Shown: positions 46,422 to 56,247 of the stretch, in pieces
Layout of the letters: each line of letters begins with the position of its first letter
Position numbering within the stretch: the stretch's first letter is position 1
Assembly (NCBI RefSeq): GCF_030913705.1
Contig: NZ_CP133190.1
Span: 4,613,501 to 4,677,500, forward strand
DNA length: 64,000 nucleotides
Source of the DNA: Anaerocolumna sp. MB42-C2
Lineage (GTDB): Bacteria; Bacillota; Clostridia; Lachnospirales; Lachnospiraceae
Reading direction: 5' to 3'
The notes under the pieces: model-generated
What the model saw: only the letters and a program-made list of their open reading frames with translations
Told to the model about the DNA's origin: nothing
Database searches by the model: none
Position numbers and translations under genes: made by a program

Positions 46422-47728
46422 CTTTATTAGGAGGAAAAAAGTCAGTTACAATTGATTATGATAAAGAAGTAAAGGTACGGAAAGTTTCTGACGAGGGTAT
46501 AAGAAAAGTAGTATCAATGATGGAGGAGGATGAAATATCTATATCTCCTGTTGTAAAAGAGTTTGAAACAAATTTTGCTTCAGATAATGGTAACAGATAC
46601 GCAGTTTGTACAACAAATTGTACATCGGCTCTTTTTGCAGCGGTATTTGCTATTGGGATAAAAGAAGGTGATGAAGTAATTGTACCGTCCTACTCGCATT
46701 GGTCTACATCATCGTGTGTATTGCATTTTGGTGCTATCCCTGTCTTTGCGGATATTGATGAAGATAGTTTCGATCTTTCAGCGGAAACGATTCAGGAGAA
46801 GATCACAAGCAAGACAAAAGCAATTATCGTAACACATATTTTCGGAAATCCTGTAAACTTCACAGAGATCCAAAAGTTGACCCGCAATGGTGAAATAAAA
46901 ATTATTGAAGATTGCTCACATGCTTTTCTTGCAGAATGGGAAGGAAACAGAGTTGGTACTCTCGGAGATATCGCCTGTTTTAGTCTTCAGGGAGATAAAA
47001 TATTAACTGCTGGAGAAGGAGGTATATTAGTAACCAATAATACAGAGTATTATGAAAAGGTAGTAACACTTGGGCGAATAGAAAGGATTTCGGAGCTTTC
47101 GAATCGACAGTACAGGAAGTTTGTACTGACAGGGTTAGGCTATAAGTTCAGACCACATCCGCTTGGTATAGCGATTGCACAAGATAGCTTGAATCGTAGT
47201 AGACAATTAAGTATGTTTAGAAACGAAAACGCAAAATATCTGGAGAAGAACATTTCAAATCTACCATTCGTGAAGATTCAGAAAGTAGATAAAAGAGCAG
47301 TGAGACAATATTCCTATAATTTTGCTCGTTATGATTGTGAGGGTTTGCTCGGTATATCGATTGGCACGTTTATGAAAGCATTAAAGGCAGAAGGTGTTTT
47401 GTCCAAATTTTATGGAGCAGGATGGAATCATAAACAGCCACTCTATACAAACAACATCACAGTGTATTCCTATAATCAACGAGGTGAAACTATTGGTGGA
47501 CAAGTTTATAGTTTACCAAACACGGAGGCAGTAGCTAACACAACCTTTTTATTAAGTCCACGGTTTGAACAGAAATGCGATGATTTACTTGAACAGTATA
47601 TAGAGGCTTATAATAAAATCTGGGAGAATGCAGAAGCTTTAAAAGAATGCGATGAAGCAAATAAAGTTAGTGAAAATTCCTTTGCGAATGCTATGGATAA
47701 TTACAGAAAGAGAAATAGAAAGTGTTGA
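46409..47728 (+). CDS. DegT/DnrJ/EryC1/StrS-family PLP aminotransferase
   Basis: A 439-residue enzyme with the family landmarks: TTNCTSALFAAVFAIG, DEVIVPSYSHWSTSSCVLHF, IIEDCSHAFLAEWEGNRVG-TLGD and the PLP lysine region CFSLQGDKILTAGEGGILVT. Family members aminate keto-sugars or keto-cyclitols; in butirosin and ansamycin pathways related enzymes make aminocyclitols or AHBA. Here it may furnish the amino group of the ACP-bound unit or a sugar-like decoration. Its C-terminus is longer than usual and Lys/Arg-rich. Confidence 0.85.
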   Translation: MEKLALLGGKKSVTIDYDKEVKVRKVSDEGIRKVVSMMEEDEISISPVVKEFETNFASDNGNRYAVCTTNCTSALFAAVFAIGIKEGDEVIVPSYSHWSTSSCVLHFGAIPVFADIDEDSFDLSAETIQEKITSKTKAIIVTHIFGNPVNFTEIQKLTRNGEIKIIEDCSHAFLAEWEGNRVGTLGDIACFSLQGDKILTAGEGGILVTNNTEYYEKVVTLGRIERISELSNRQYRKFVLTGLGYKFRPHPLGIAIAQDSLNRSRQLSMFRNENAKYLEKNISNLPFVKIQKVDKRAVRQYSYNFARYDCEGLLGISIGTFMKALKAEGVLSKFYGAGWNHKQPLYTNNITVYSYNQRGETIGGQVYSLPNTEAVANTTFLLSPRFEQKCDDLLEQYIEAYNKIWENAEALKECDEANKVSENSFANAMDNYRKRNRKC

Positions 47729-47857
47729 CAGAGAATAACTAGATGCAGCAATGATAGCGAGATAAGTGTATTAAAGGTAAAATCAAACAGCCTGGCGGAA
47801 TCAGGAAGAAAGGAATCATCCAATTGCCATTACAACGATTGGATTATACGTGATGAA

Positions 47858-49225
47858 ATGTTTAATAACTTAAGGATAGATAAGAATAGGACAGCTATTA
47901 TCGAAAATGGAGTCAAATATACATACGATGATTTAGAAAAATACTCGCTTCGGATTACTGACAACATCAAAACCCGATTTTTGGTTTTATTTATGTGTGA
48001 TAATTCTTATGATGCACTGGCGGCATATTATGGATTCATCAATAAGAAGATCGTTGTCATGCTTGTGAAAACGGTGAATGACATGAATTACTTACAGACA
48101 ATAATGAATGCTTATCATCCAAATTACATTTATTGCCCGGCTGAAATCCAGGTGGATGCTGATTGGGTAAGTGACTTTGGTTCATATAGGCTTTATCAGC
48201 TTAACAACAAAAGTATGAAGATGTTTGATGAATTGGCTGTTCTGTTAAGTACCTCAGGGAGCACTGGGAGTCCACGTTTTGTTCGATTATCATATGGAAA
48301 TCTTGTGAGTAATACAGAACAGATTATAGACGCTCTAAAGATTGTAGACCATGATCGAGTAATAACAATCTTACCACTTTACTATACATATGGTTTATCT
48401 ATTGTCAATACACATCTCTATCAAGGTGCATCTATTGTTTTAAACAAATATTCTGTCATGAGTACAAAGTTTTGGGATCTAATACGTGAACAGAGCGTAA
48501 CAACCTTTGGAGGTGTACCTTTTACATATGAGTACATTTGTAAAAGAAAAATCAAACTGCATGAGTTTCCTTCGATAAGATATGTTACACAGGCAGGTGG
48601 TGCTCTTGCTGGTAATGTTTTGGATTATTTTTTATCCAAAGAGACAGGGGTTCCCTTTATCAAGATGTATGGGCAGGTGGAAGGAACTGCGAGAATTGCT
48701 GTAATGCCGTGGGCATTTGCTACTCGAAAACATGATAGCGTGGGGAAAGTTGTGAAGAACGGCAAGGTAACCATTATAAAAGAGAATGGAAATGTTTCTG
48801 ACTGTGCGAATATCAAAGGTGAGATTTGTTACCAAGGTCCCAATGTAATGTTAGGTTATTCTTATAACGCAAACGATCTTATCAAGGAAGATGAGTGTAA
48901 AGGTTCAATTATGACTGGAGATATAGGTTTCCTTGATGAGGAGGGTTTCCTTTACATTATTGGGAGGAAGAAACGTTTTGTAAAGGTATGTGGTGAGCGG
49001 ATAAGTTTAGATGAGATAGAAAATAATCTTAAGACAATGTCTTGTGTTTGTGCCTGTAAAGGAGAAGATAACAATATAAAAGTATATCTAGAATCTGGTG
49101 ATCCTGATACAGTGATCCATTACATGGTTAATAGATTAAATATTCAAAGAATGTACTTTAACATATATTCAGTTAAATATTTACCAAGGAATGAAGCAGG
49201 AAAGATAAAATATTCATCGATATAA
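47858..49225 (+). CDS. Acyl-CoA synthetase-like AMP-dependent ligase
   Basis: A 455-residue ANL-superfamily enzyme: LLSTSGSTGSPRFVRLSYGN (P-loop), LPLYYTYGLSIVNTHLYQGA, MYGQVEGTARIA, SIMTGDIGFLDEEGFLYIIG and the lid motif GRKKRFVKVCGERISLDEIE. It is shorter than usual fatty-acyl ligases because the C-terminal lid is abbreviated, and the lysine usually near the C-terminus (PRNEAGKIKYSSI) is present. With the PaaK-like protein, it gives the locus two carboxyl-activating enzymes to match its two carriers. Confidence 0.85.
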   Translation: MFNNLRIDKNRTAIIENGVKYTYDDLEKYSLRITDNIKTRFLVLFMCDNSYDALAAYYGFINKKIVVMLVKTVNDMNYLQTIMNAYHPNYIYCPAEIQVDADWVSDFGSYRLYQLNNKSMKMFDELAVLLSTSGSTGSPRFVRLSYGNLVSNTEQIIDALKIVDHDRVITILPLYYTYGLSIVNTHLYQGASIVLNKYSVMSTKFWDLIREQSVTTFGGVPFTYEYICKRKIKLHEFPSIRYVTQAGGALAGNVLDYFLSKETGVPFIKMYGQVEGTARIAVMPWAFATRKHDSVGKVVKNGKVTIIKENGNVSDCANIKGEICYQGPNVMLGYSYNANDLIKEDECKGSIMTGDIGFLDEEGFLYIIGRKKRFVKVCGERISLDEIENNLKTMSCVCACKGEDNNIKVYLESGDPDTVIHYMVNRLNIQRMYFNIYSVKYLPRNEAGKIKYSSI

Positions 49226-49237
49226 TGGAGGTTGATT

Positions 49238-51136
49238 ATGCTAGATGATGGATTCTATATATCTGCATATGCACATGTAGACAAAATGTCCTCTGAATTG
49301 AGAATTACAATACGACATGACCACTGTATTGCATTGTGGAAAAAGGAAGAAGATAGAATAGAGCTATTATACTATTGGGAATTGGAAAGAATAACAGGGC
49401 TAAAGCATCATCACATTGCATTTGCGGATAAAAAAGCATTTTATGAGTTTTTGGATATGTTATTAAGTAAAATGAATCCTCCTATCTCTACGAAGGACAT
49501 AAAAAAGATTATTGGGACACCATTAAGTCCAGAGGATAATCTCATAGATTTTTATGAGGAGGATCCCGACTATACATACCATGCAACTGCTCATCTGTTT
49601 ACGTCTTTGTTAATGGACAGTAAAAAGTTTTATAATGAGAAGATACTAACATTTTGTGTGGATGCTGGTTCTGATCCATTGATTGAGACAAATTGTGATA
49701 CAAAATATAATTTCTATGGGATATATAGTAAAAAAGGGCAGATGCAAAGATTTCCAATTCCATCACCAGGACCTTACTGGGTATTTATGAAAAATGAACT
49801 CAAGTATGAAGAAGGGTCACTTATGGCGTTGGCGACAGCATCAAAGAGTGAGTCTCTTGAAAACTTCGATATACAAGAGGATGAGTACTTAATAATACAC
49901 GAAGATGATAAACGGAAGGCGTTCTCATTTGTTCAAGGTATTATCAAGCGAATTCTTGGGTACGGTGAAAAAGACGCAGGCGTTTTATTTAATTTTTATG
50001 ATAGTGCTTTTACGGAATACGAAAGTAAAGTAAGTATGATTGTGAAAATAATTCAAAGAATTTCAATTGAAATTGTTGATAAAACGGTAAACAAGGTGGT
50101 AAAAGAGTTAGAAATCCTGCCCCAAGAAACCTATTTTGGTTTGAACGGTGGGTATGCATTGAATTGCCCTACGAATACATTTATACAAAATAAATATGGC
50201 TTTAAGGGACAATTAATAGCTCCATGTGTAAATGACAGTGGACAAGCATTAGGAATGGGCTTGTTTTATTTTTACAAACATATGCCTTATGTTAATTTTA
50301 AATTGAATCATTCATATTACGGTGATGGAGACGATGTAGAAAACTTTTTACATAAAGGCGAGTTTAACGCTTATATAGAATCTGCAGATAAAACTCTAAG
50401 CCATTTTGTTGAAGATATTTCGTGTGGTCCTGTGGTATGGTTTTCCGGGAGGGGGGAAATGGGGCCAAGAGCATTGGGAGATAGAAGTATCTTAGCTGAC
50501 CCGCGATTTGAATTACATAGGGATAAACTAAACGCTGTCAAAGGACGTCAGTGGTGGCGACCGGTAGCTCCAATAATTTTGGAGGAGGAACTGGATAATT
50601 GGTATAATGACGCTTTTATAAGTACTTATATGTTAAATATATTCACTGTAAAGGAGGATAAAAAAGCCGACATACCAGCAGTGAATCATGCAGATTTTAC
50701 AAGTCGTATCCAAACCTTGAATAAGAAAGATAATGAGATACTATATAGAGCGATGAAAAATTATTATAAAGTCACAGGTATTCCGATTATTATTAATACA
50801 TCGTTGAATGATAAGGGAGAGCCGATTGTTAACACAATAAATGAGGCATTTAACTTTGCTTTGCGCAAAGGGTTAAAGGTAATATATGTAGACGGTTATC
50901 GAATCGAGTTAAGGAATCATGATAAATATACTTTTGAACAGCCATTAAATCGAAATGACACTCTGTTTGCTGGCACTTTGAACGAATATGGACTCTCCGC
51001 TGATGAGTATACGCTATATTATAAGAAATTTCGCCATTTAAAGTTAGATCCGTATCAAGCAGAAGATGTAAAAAAGATAAAGATATTATACAAAAAATAC
51101 AGCGCATTATTTCGTATGAGAGGGGGAGGGCCTTGA
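49238..51136 (+). CDS. NodU/CmcH-family O-carbamoyltransferase
   Basis: A 633-residue enzyme with the two family domains: an N-terminal Kae1-like domain (ISAYAHVD, IRHDHCIALWKKEED, TYHATAHLFTSLLMDSKKF, ILTFCVDAGSDPLIET, FGLNGGYALNCPTN) and the C-terminal signature WFSGRGEMGPRALGDRSILA with WWRPVAPIILEE and IPIIINTSLNDKGEPIVNT. These enzymes transfer carbamoyl from carbamoyl phosphate via carbamoyl-AMP to a hydroxyl. Ser, Thr or a hydroxylated unit in the product would be the acceptor. ATG chosen because GGAGG lies seven bases upstream. It abuts the YcaO gene. Confidence 0.9.
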   Translation: MLDDGFYISAYAHVDKMSSELRITIRHDHCIALWKKEEDRIELLYYWELERITGLKHHHIAFADKKAFYEFLDMLLSKMNPPISTKDIKKIIGTPLSPEDNLIDFYEEDPDYTYHATAHLFTSLLMDSKKFYNEKILTFCVDAGSDPLIETNCDTKYNFYGIYSKKGQMQRFPIPSPGPYWVFMKNELKYEEGSLMALATASKSESLENFDIQEDEYLIIHEDDKRKAFSFVQGIIKRILGYGEKDAGVLFNFYDSAFTEYESKVSMIVKIIQRISIEIVDKTVNKVVKELEILPQETYFGLNGGYALNCPTNTFIQNKYGFKGQLIAPCVNDSGQALGMGLFYFYKHMPYVNFKLNHSYYGDGDDVENFLHKGEFNAYIESADKTLSHFVEDISCGPVVWFSGRGEMGPRALGDRSILADPRFELHRDKLNAVKGRQWWRPVAPIILEEELDNWYNDAFISTYMLNIFTVKEDKKADIPAVNHADFTSRIQTLNKKDNEILYRAMKNYYKVTGIPIIINTSLNDKGEPIVNTINEAFNFALRKGLKVIYVDGYRIELRNHDKYTFEQPLNRNDTLFAGTLNEYGLSADEYTLYYKKFRHLKLDPYQAEDVKKIKILYKKYSALFRMRGGGP

Positions 51137-52933
51137 ATGAAATTTATGAGTAAGGAATGTGAGCCCATTGAAACAATCAACCGTATAAAGGATATTCTAG
51201 CGAAATATAATTTAAATGTTTGCGAAAAAAATTGGGTTGACAATGAAATGTGGTACTCTGTACGTTTGGAATTTGAAAACTTGCCAGGCGTAGGAACCAA
51301 TGGTAAGGGAATAACAAAGGAGTATGCTTTAGCTAGTGCATATGCCGAATTTATGGAACGTTTACAGTCTAGATCAACATTAAAGACTGTTTTTGGTAAT
51401 AAAAACCGATCTGAATGCTTCTTCCCTGATGAAAAATTAGAAACAGTGGAATATGTTTATAATATATCGAAAAAATTGTTTGCATTCGAATTTATAATAC
51501 AGAAGGGGTTTAATTTACAGCAACTCTTACACGAGAACAGTGACTACTGCTACTGTGCACCTTTTATGGATTTACAGATGAATCAACAAGTAAATCTTCC
51601 AATGAAACTTATAAGAAAATTATGTGGTACGAATGGCTTATGTGCGGGGAATACTGAAACAGAGGCAGTTATACAGGGGATTTGTGAGATTTATGAACGA
51701 CATGTACATCATATGATTTTTTTTGAAGGATTGCAGATATCTACAATAGACCTTGGAGAATTGAAGCATCTGAATTGTTATAAGCAAATTCTTTGCCTAG
51801 AAAGCTTAGGGTACGAATGTTTTGTGAAAGATTGTACCGCGGGGATATTTCCTGTTATTGGATTGGTGATATGGGACAAGGAGACACTATCTTATTCCTT
51901 TACAATCGGGGCACACTACGACATTGATATTGCTTTACAGCGGTGTATAACAGAAGCATTTCAAGGTTATGCTGCCAACAAAATCGAATTTAATAGAAAA
52001 ATGACACCATTTACTGGTAAAGACATAGAGGTTATGCTTTTACAGGATATACAAGATGTTTCGTATCATACAGAATGGGTAAGATCAGTGGTGAATAATA
52101 CTGGGTATGAACCACATTCTATATTTCATAGTGGACAGAGCCGAATCTATTCAGATGTCTTTTTAAAAGAGGGTAATAATGATATTGCATATTTATATTT
52201 GTTAGAAATTGCAGAAAAAAACGGATATAAAGTTTATAGTCGTGATTTATCGTTTATGGGGTTCCCTACATACCAAGTATTTATCTCTGGAATAACAGCA
52301 GTTAATTACCTTTATAATGCAGAATTCCCTATACTTGCAAACGAAGATCGTGTAAGAGAAGTATATTTGAATTTAAATGGTGCGTCGAGATTCGAAAGAG
52401 CTTGGTTTTTTGAAGTATTGTCTTCTCTACGAGATATTCCACGCTATAAAATATATGGTTATCCTATGATTTTTTTTGATCTGCTTCTACGAAAACCAAT
52501 AAAAGCTCTCTTCCCAGACAATTTACTGTTCTTGTCCTATGGATATCTGTCATTAAATGATCTCGATGGTGCTTCAAAATATTTGTATTTATATGTAAAA
52601 GAAAACAACCTTGAGGATAGTAGCAGAAAATTTGCAGAGGCATTAATTTTTGCGTATCGCTACATATTATATAATCCAAACTTTGATGGTCTTGAAAAAT
52701 TCTTGCCGAATTCTATTGATATGTGTGATATTACTGATCTTATCAAAAATGCGAAGGATGCTCTATCTAGTTTTGAACTACCAAGTTGTGGAGACTGTAC
52801 CGCATGTGGAATAAAAAAATACTGTATGTATGAGGAGTGGGAGAAAATAAATGGTCTTATTCAGCCTGCAATGAACAGATTTTTCTATAGAAATTCGAAA
52901 TCGTTGACTACGGATATTAATAAGGCATTTTGA
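51137..52933 (+). CDS. YcaO-domain ATP-dependent peptide backbone-modifying enzyme
   Basis: A 598-residue protein. The YcaO ATP/Mg motifs are GTNGKGITKEYALASAYAEF-MERLQ (about residues 55-80), GLCAGNTETEAVIQGICEIY-ERHV (about 170-195) and ITEAFQGYAANKIEFN. The C-terminal part is helical and repeat-like (LFLSYGYLSLNDLDGASKYL) and ends with a cysteine set CGDCTACGIKKYCMYEEW. The N-terminus (ETINRIKDILAKYNLNVCEK) and the helical C-terminus resemble E. coli YcaO rather than azoline cyclodehydratases. It lacks the PxPxP end and no E1/Ocin partner or TfuA is present. Known YcaO reactions are azoline, amidine or thioamide formation; which one applies is open. It is the last gene of the operon. Confidence 0.85.
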   Translation: MKFMSKECEPIETINRIKDILAKYNLNVCEKNWVDNEMWYSVRLEFENLPGVGTNGKGITKEYALASAYAEFMERLQSRSTLKTVFGNKNRSECFFPDEKLETVEYVYNISKKLFAFEFIIQKGFNLQQLLHENSDYCYCAPFMDLQMNQQVNLPMKLIRKLCGTNGLCAGNTETEAVIQGICEIYERHVHHMIFFEGLQISTIDLGELKHLNCYKQILCLESLGYECFVKDCTAGIFPVIGLVIWDKETLSYSFTIGAHYDIDIALQRCITEAFQGYAANKIEFNRKMTPFTGKDIEVMLLQDIQDVSYHTEWVRSVVNNTGYEPHSIFHSGQSRIYSDVFLKEGNNDIAYLYLLEIAEKNGYKVYSRDLSFMGFPTYQVFISGITAVNYLYNAEFPILANEDRVREVYLNLNGASRFERAWFFEVLSSLRDIPRYKIYGYPMIFFDLLLRKPIKALFPDNLLFLSYGYLSLNDLDGASKYLYLYVKENNLEDSSRKFAEALIFAYRYILYNPNFDGLEKFLPNSIDMCDITDLIKNAKDALSSFELPSCGDCTACGIKKYCMYEEWEKINGLIQPAMNRFFYRNSKSLTTDINKAF

Positions 52934-53115
52934 GAATATGGATAGTATAAGTAGTAGGTACTGTTAAGTGATTGTCAAAATCCGGCAAAAAACAAGAGAT
53001 ATAGGAACTGTTTTGTGAATATTTCATAAACTTTCCTGAAACCAATCGGTGATTATTTAGTAAACGCTGTTTCAATGGTATTATTGTGTTTGTAACATAA
53101 AGAGAAGCTGCGTCC
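52934..53115. other. Gap after the RiPP operon with a tnpB trace
   Basis: No intact gene. The minus strand directly after the tnpA fragment starts MLKDAASLYVTNTI, resembling the first codons of IS66 tnpB before the similarity ends. No convincing terminator hairpin was found for the biosynthetic operon. Confidence 0.4.
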
Positions 53116-53480
53116 TTAAGCATGTGATACCTCTTTAAGAATTCTCGACAGTAGGTTGTCAGATATATCATTTGATAGCGCAATCGTCATTGTTGCAGTT
53201 TTTATTACAGCAGTTGGTTTGATATTTTCAGGAATGATATCTGAAACTAATCTCTTCGGTTCTGTTAAGAGAATCTCGGCAAATGAGACTTTCCAATTTT
53301 TCTGCACGGGCAATACTGGAGAATTATTCATTTGATCGTAAGCTTTCTTTCGGAATTTGCGTTGCCAATAGTAATACGATTTTTTACTAATTTCATTTTC
53401 AACCATCCATTGTTTTGCGCTCACTCAGCCGGTCTGTTTTGGCATTGTAGGATGATATCTTTCCATTTGGAGCTGCGTAC
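53116..53480 (-). pseudogene. IS66 accessory protein TnpA, frameshifted remnant
   Basis: The minus strand reads SAKQWMVENEISKKSYYYWQ-RKFRKKAYDQ, typical of IS66 TnpA/OrfA, and ends in SRILKEVSHA. Upstream, another frame gives KWKDIILQCQNRPAE, the normal preceding segment, so one frameshift separates the two. The remainder of the element is missing, apart from a tnpB trace downstream. Confidence 0.7.
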
Positions 53481-53705
53481 GGTGTGAGTTATTTGGTAAG
53501 TGACCTCCTTAAAAAACTATTAGTTTTTTGCATTTTTTAATGTATGCCACAAAAATTTGATTTAGCCTAGGCGAGCAGTTGACGGCTCTTTCCCAGTTCT
53601 AACAGGTAAAAATAATTCGCACTAATTTTCCAATAAATACAGGCCTTTCTGTGAAAAAGAAGTATAATAAAATAAAAAGCTTTTTCGCAGAGAGGGAAAA
53701 TACGT

Positions 53706-54397
53706 ATGGGAAGATCAGAAATTAGGGCTACAAGAGCCCTTGAAAAGAATCCAATTGAAGCATGTAATGAGGTACAGAGAAAGTTTTATCCTGAGCTATT
53801 CAATCGATTTGGGCAAATAGCTGATCCACGGCACCAGAGTTATATCACATACACCGGTAAACCATGCTGGGCAGATGTATTATAAGGGAATTGTTGGTAT
53901 TATCAGTATGCAGGATATGACGGACAGGTTTAATAAACCAGATGTTGTGGAAAATATGGCTACCTTTATGGGAGTGGAGTTAGAAGAATATCTGCCCCAT
54001 CATGTCACAGAAAATGATTATCTGGAACGATTGACAGGATACCATACAGGATATTGTGTATGACCTGATCCGAAGGAAAAGCTTCCATGATGCCAGATTC
54101 ATGGGGAAATGTATTGTTATCATTGATGGAACGCAGCTTTATTCTGGGGACAGGAAGATTAATGATAAATGTCTGGAACGCCATTATAACAAGGGAACCG
54201 AGCAGGAAACTGTTAATTATCATGTCGATGTGTTGGAGGCAAAGATATACTTTGGTTCTGGGTTGGTATGCAGCATATGCAGCGAATTCATCGAAAATAA
54301 CGGAGATGATGCTGAAAAGTATAAGAACATGAATTTATTCCATAAAGTTTTGCCAGACATGGGAGATTTATTGTTATGGGAAATAATAGGAAAGTGA
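53706..54397 (+). pseudogene. DDE transposase remnant with multiple frameshifts
   Basis: Three overlapping frames give consecutive pieces of one transposase: MGRSEIRATRALEKNPIEAC to TYTGKPCWADV; then YYKGIVGIISMQDMTDRFNK to HHVTENDYLERL; then YDLIRRKSFHDARFMGKC with IVIIDGTQLYSGDRK (probable first catalytic Asp) to GDDAEKYKNMN. The C-terminal half is absent. I recall this type in clostridial genomes but cannot name the IS family with confidence. Confidence 0.65.
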
Positions 54398-54500
54398 AGG
54401 GGCTTTATGGAATGAATGTCTTTTCTATATCCTATTGACCTGTAAAAAGTAGATAGGAAAAAGGTATTAGGTATATCATTATTGCGTCAGGAGGTAAAAA

Positions 54501-55490
54501 ATGCGAAAAACATTAAATTTAGGCTATTATGATAGATATTTTTCAGGAGATGAGTTAAATTGTATTGACCAGCCTATTGCTGCGCTCTCAGATTATATTA
54601 AAAAAGAGAATTATTTCTTTTATGCGTTTTACAGTATTCTTTTTTCAAATTGGAATATATCGGAAAAATATAATAATGAAGATTTTATTGATAAAAGGAA
54701 CTATATTTTAACAAAATTTGGATTGGAAATTAAACGAGAAGTTGTTAATGACAGTTCACAATTTTTAAAAGCAGTAATTTCTAAAATAGATAAAGATATT
54801 CCTGTTTTTCTTTTATTAAGGCGAAAATCGCTTGTATACGATATAGGCGACGTGGATTCTACGCATGGAGTGGTTATAAGTGGGTATGATAACACAATGA
54901 AAAAAATTCTATTAAGGGATGCACCTCATGTTGAGCAAAGTGGTGCAACTTATGAAGGACAAGGTTATGGTTTATTTAAACTATGGTTACGAGAGGATTT
55001 GCTCTTAGACATGTGGGAAGAATCGAATAAAATACACAATCCCAAGTTGGCTAATTGCTTATATGTTATTATACAAAATAATGAGCCAAAAATAAAAAAT
55101 TACTATGATATGTTCTCGGAATTTTTAAGTGATTATGGCTTTAAAAATAATGTTTTTACCAATTTCCTTAAGTCAAAAGAGTTTAATTTATCAAATTTTG
55201 CAGATGATGAATATTCAAGAAATTTCAGAAGATGGTTAATCCTACCCAAAAGGGTAATTGTTGATATCATTAAACGTGGTGCAATAGAGATGAATATTCA
55301 AAAAAGTGAAGACATAAATAAGATAGAAAAAAATATGATAATTCAATATTCTGAAATAATTAATATGTTATGTATTTATTCAAAGAGAGCAAGAAAAATT
55401 ACAAACGAAAAATTGGAAAGTATCATTTCTGATTTAAACGAGATTGACATTAAATTGCAGAGAATAGTTGAAGAAATAATATTAAAATGA
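54501..55490 (+). CDS. BtrH_N/papain-like family protein with retained Cys
   Basis: A 329-residue cytoplasmic-looking protein of the same superfamily as the paralogues around it. LNCIDQPIAALSDYI near residue 20 carries a Cys in the position expected for the nucleophile. The conserved His-containing strand is STHGVVISGYDNTMKKILLR (about residue 130), followed by DAPH. The C-terminal half is helical (NMLCIYSKRARKITN) and ends in NEIDIKLQRIVEEI. In butirosin biosynthesis BtrH moves an acyl group from a carrier protein to an amine; proteins with only the N-terminal fold have no assigned job. GTCAGGAGGT precedes the ATG. Confidence 0.65.
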   Translation: MRKTLNLGYYDRYFSGDELNCIDQPIAALSDYIKKENYFFYAFYSILFSNWNISEKYNNEDFIDKRNYILTKFGLEIKREVVNDSSQFLKAVISKIDKDIPVFLLLRRKSLVYDIGDVDSTHGVVISGYDNTMKKILLRDAPHVEQSGATYEGQGYGLFKLWLREDLLLDMWEESNKIHNPKLANCLYVIIQNNEPKIKNYYDMFSEFLSDYGFKNNVFTNFLKSKEFNLSNFADDEYSRNFRRWLILPKRVIVDIIKRGAIEMNIQKSEDINKIEKNMIIQYSEIINMLCIYSKRARKITNEKLESIISDLNEIDIKLQRIVEEIILK

Positions 55491-55559
55491 ATTTAATTAA
55501 AAACTGTTCGATGTTCATTATCATTACTATTTGTTTAGAAATAGTTTTAATGATATCAC

Positions 55560-56130
55560 TCATCAGGGATATTGCTTATCGGTCATGTCTTTACTTGGCA
55601 GTTGCTCCAACAGATAGTTTAAATATTTATAGACATTCAGATCATGTCTTTTGCCATTTCTACAATGCTGTAGACAGTGGCACTGGTTTTGGCTCCATCT
55701 GTGGATTTACTAGAGAGCCAGTTCTTGCCTCCAATGGTAATGGTCGGATTGCATTCTCGCCGGGTTTGGATATAGGTAACAGCTTTATCCATTCTAGTGT
55801 TCCGGGTTGGGTGCTGTACAGCAAGCCACAACCAAAAGGCTGTAAACAGGTTTTCTTTTGTAGACGAAGCTTATATTTTTCTTCGCATCAGCTGTTCTTT
55901 TAGTGATTTCAGCTTCATACGCGAAGAGTGTATTACAATACCAGACTCCCAGCACAGCAGGATTACTGTATACATACTGACGGGCAGGTTCCTCTTTGCG
56001 TTCCTTGACAGTGTTTAGTGCTTCCTGTTGGTATGCAATAAGTTGATTCAGTTATATAATGCTATCTTTCAGCTCCATGAGCTGGGTATCTTCTTGGTGT
56101 ATGGGTATTAATTTTTGTTCGCACTTAAAT
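55560..56130 (-). pseudogene. IS66 transposase remnant
   Basis: The minus strand has TITIGGKNWLSSKSTDGAKT-SATVYSIVEMAK (IS66 C-terminal core), then in another frame DLNVYKYLNYLLEQLPSKDM, and further upstream LMELKDSII and LNQLIAYQQEALNTVKERKE, an N-terminal-like segment. Several stops and frameshifts show decay. It separates two BtrH_N-like genes. A plus-strand ORF over the same bases is an antisense shadow. Confidence 0.65.
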
Positions 56131-56247
56131 TTTACCATAAATCAGTGAGGAATTGTTTTTATTTTATTACATTAAATATCCCGTATTTATACGGGGTGTG
56201 GTGTTTCGCAAACGTCAATATAGCATTTAAGAAAAAAGGAGATTTCA

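Noticed and set aside
51137..52933. Assigning azoline or thioamide formation to the YcaO
   Set aside because: Partner proteins that would decide the reaction are absent and the sequence class is E. coli YcaO-like, so the reaction is left open.
55487..55903. 138-codon plus-strand ORF with a hydrophobic start
   Set aside because: It runs antisense over the conserved core of an IS66 transposase remnant on the other strand and has no family features of its own.
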